Shown piece after piece: positions 14,719 through 14,901 of a DNA stretch of 14,901 nt. The first letter of the stretch is position 1, and the number at the start of each line of letters is the position of its first letter. This DNA comes from Candidatus Colimorpha enterica (lineage in GTDB: Bacteria > Bacillota > Clostridia > Oscillospirales > CAG-272). The translations under genes and the position numbers were made by a program. The notes under the pieces are model-generated. The model made no database searches, had not been told where the DNA came from, and worked only from the letters and a program-made list of their open reading frames with translations. The stretch spans positions 14,178 through 29,078 of the forward strand of contig FR891199.1 of NCBI GenBank assembly GCA_000433515.1. Direction: 5' to 3'.

Positions 14719-14901
14719 ATGGCAAAAAAATCATCACGCATATCTTCCGCCGAGAAGAAAAGACTTGCATATGCCCTCATTGCGCTTGTCACGGCGGCAA
14801 TTCTGCTGATAATTCCCCAGACAAGAAACCGCGTGCTTGAGTACCTTGGGTTCTTTGATACCGACTCACCGCAGGCGGAGATTCCCGACGGAGAGATCGC
14901 G
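14719..14901 (+). CDS. N-terminus of a single-pass membrane or exported protein (partial)
   Basis: Sixty-one codons are visible before the window ends. The protein begins MAKKSSRISSAEKKRLAYA, a basic N-terminus, followed by a hydrophobic segment (about 17-34) and then an acidic, proline-containing stretch. This looks like a signal anchor or signal peptide with an extracytoplasmic domain to come. A weak AGG lies eight bases before the ATG. The same strand and an 86-base gap after yfhO suggest possible cotranscription through the hairpin. The family cannot be identified from this part. Clostridial exported nucleases and ComEC-like metallo-hydrolases can begin this way, but nothing here tests that. 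Confidence 0.6.
   Translation, partial: MAKKSSRISSAEKKRLAYALIALVTAAILLIIPQTRNRVLEYLGFFDTDSPQAEIPDGEIA

Overview
The window reads as chromosomal core DNA from a Gram-positive anaerobe of the Bacillota, class Clostridia, probably an uncultured gut or rumen Oscillospirales/Eubacteriales-type lineage. This is inferred from family content: a DUF5711-type membrane propeller, a ClpE-like Clp ATPase with an N-terminal zinc finger, the ecfA1-ecfA2-ecfT-truA order, and a YfhO protein. AGGAGG-like ribosome binding sites and sigma-A type promoters agree. I see no rRNA, tRNA, CRISPR array, insertion sequence, phage gene or defence gene.

Bases 1-11651 form one block of twelve minus-strand genes. In transcription order they are ruvC, ruvA, ruvB, glmM, a class I SAM methyltransferase, ecfA1, ecfA2, ecfT, truA, a DUF5711-like gene, cvpA, and a Clp ATPase cut by the left edge. 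Gaps are tens of bases or less and several genes overlap by 1-8 bases, so the block looks like one operon of about 11.6 kb. A near-consensus sigma-A promoter (TTGACT, 17 bases, TATAAT) stands upstream of ruvC. The operon joins Holliday-junction repair (RuvABC), the cell-wall precursor step made by GlmM, RNA modification (TruA and perhaps the methyltransferase), the energising module of ECF vitamin/metal transporters, two membrane proteins and a protein-quality-control unfoldase.

Bases 11583-11947 are a 365-base divergent intergenic region. It holds the ruv promoter, a second extended -10 element, an opposite-facing promoter (TTTACA, 17 bases, TATAAT) for yfhO, a 16-base perfect palindrome touching the yfhO -35, and a yfhO leader of about 140 bases. 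The leader can be drawn with an 8-bp closing stem, inner stems and a possible pseudoknot. It also contains a 44-codon ORF whose ATG lies almost at the predicted transcription start.

On the plus strand, 11948-14632 encodes an 894-residue YfhO-family (GT-C-like) polytopic membrane protein. It is followed by a long GC-rich hairpin and the start of a single-pass membrane protein cut by the right edge. The coding content is mostly conventional housekeeping. The least explained parts are the yfhO leader, the DUF5711/CvpA pair, and the hairpin that contains the Clp gene's ribosome binding site.
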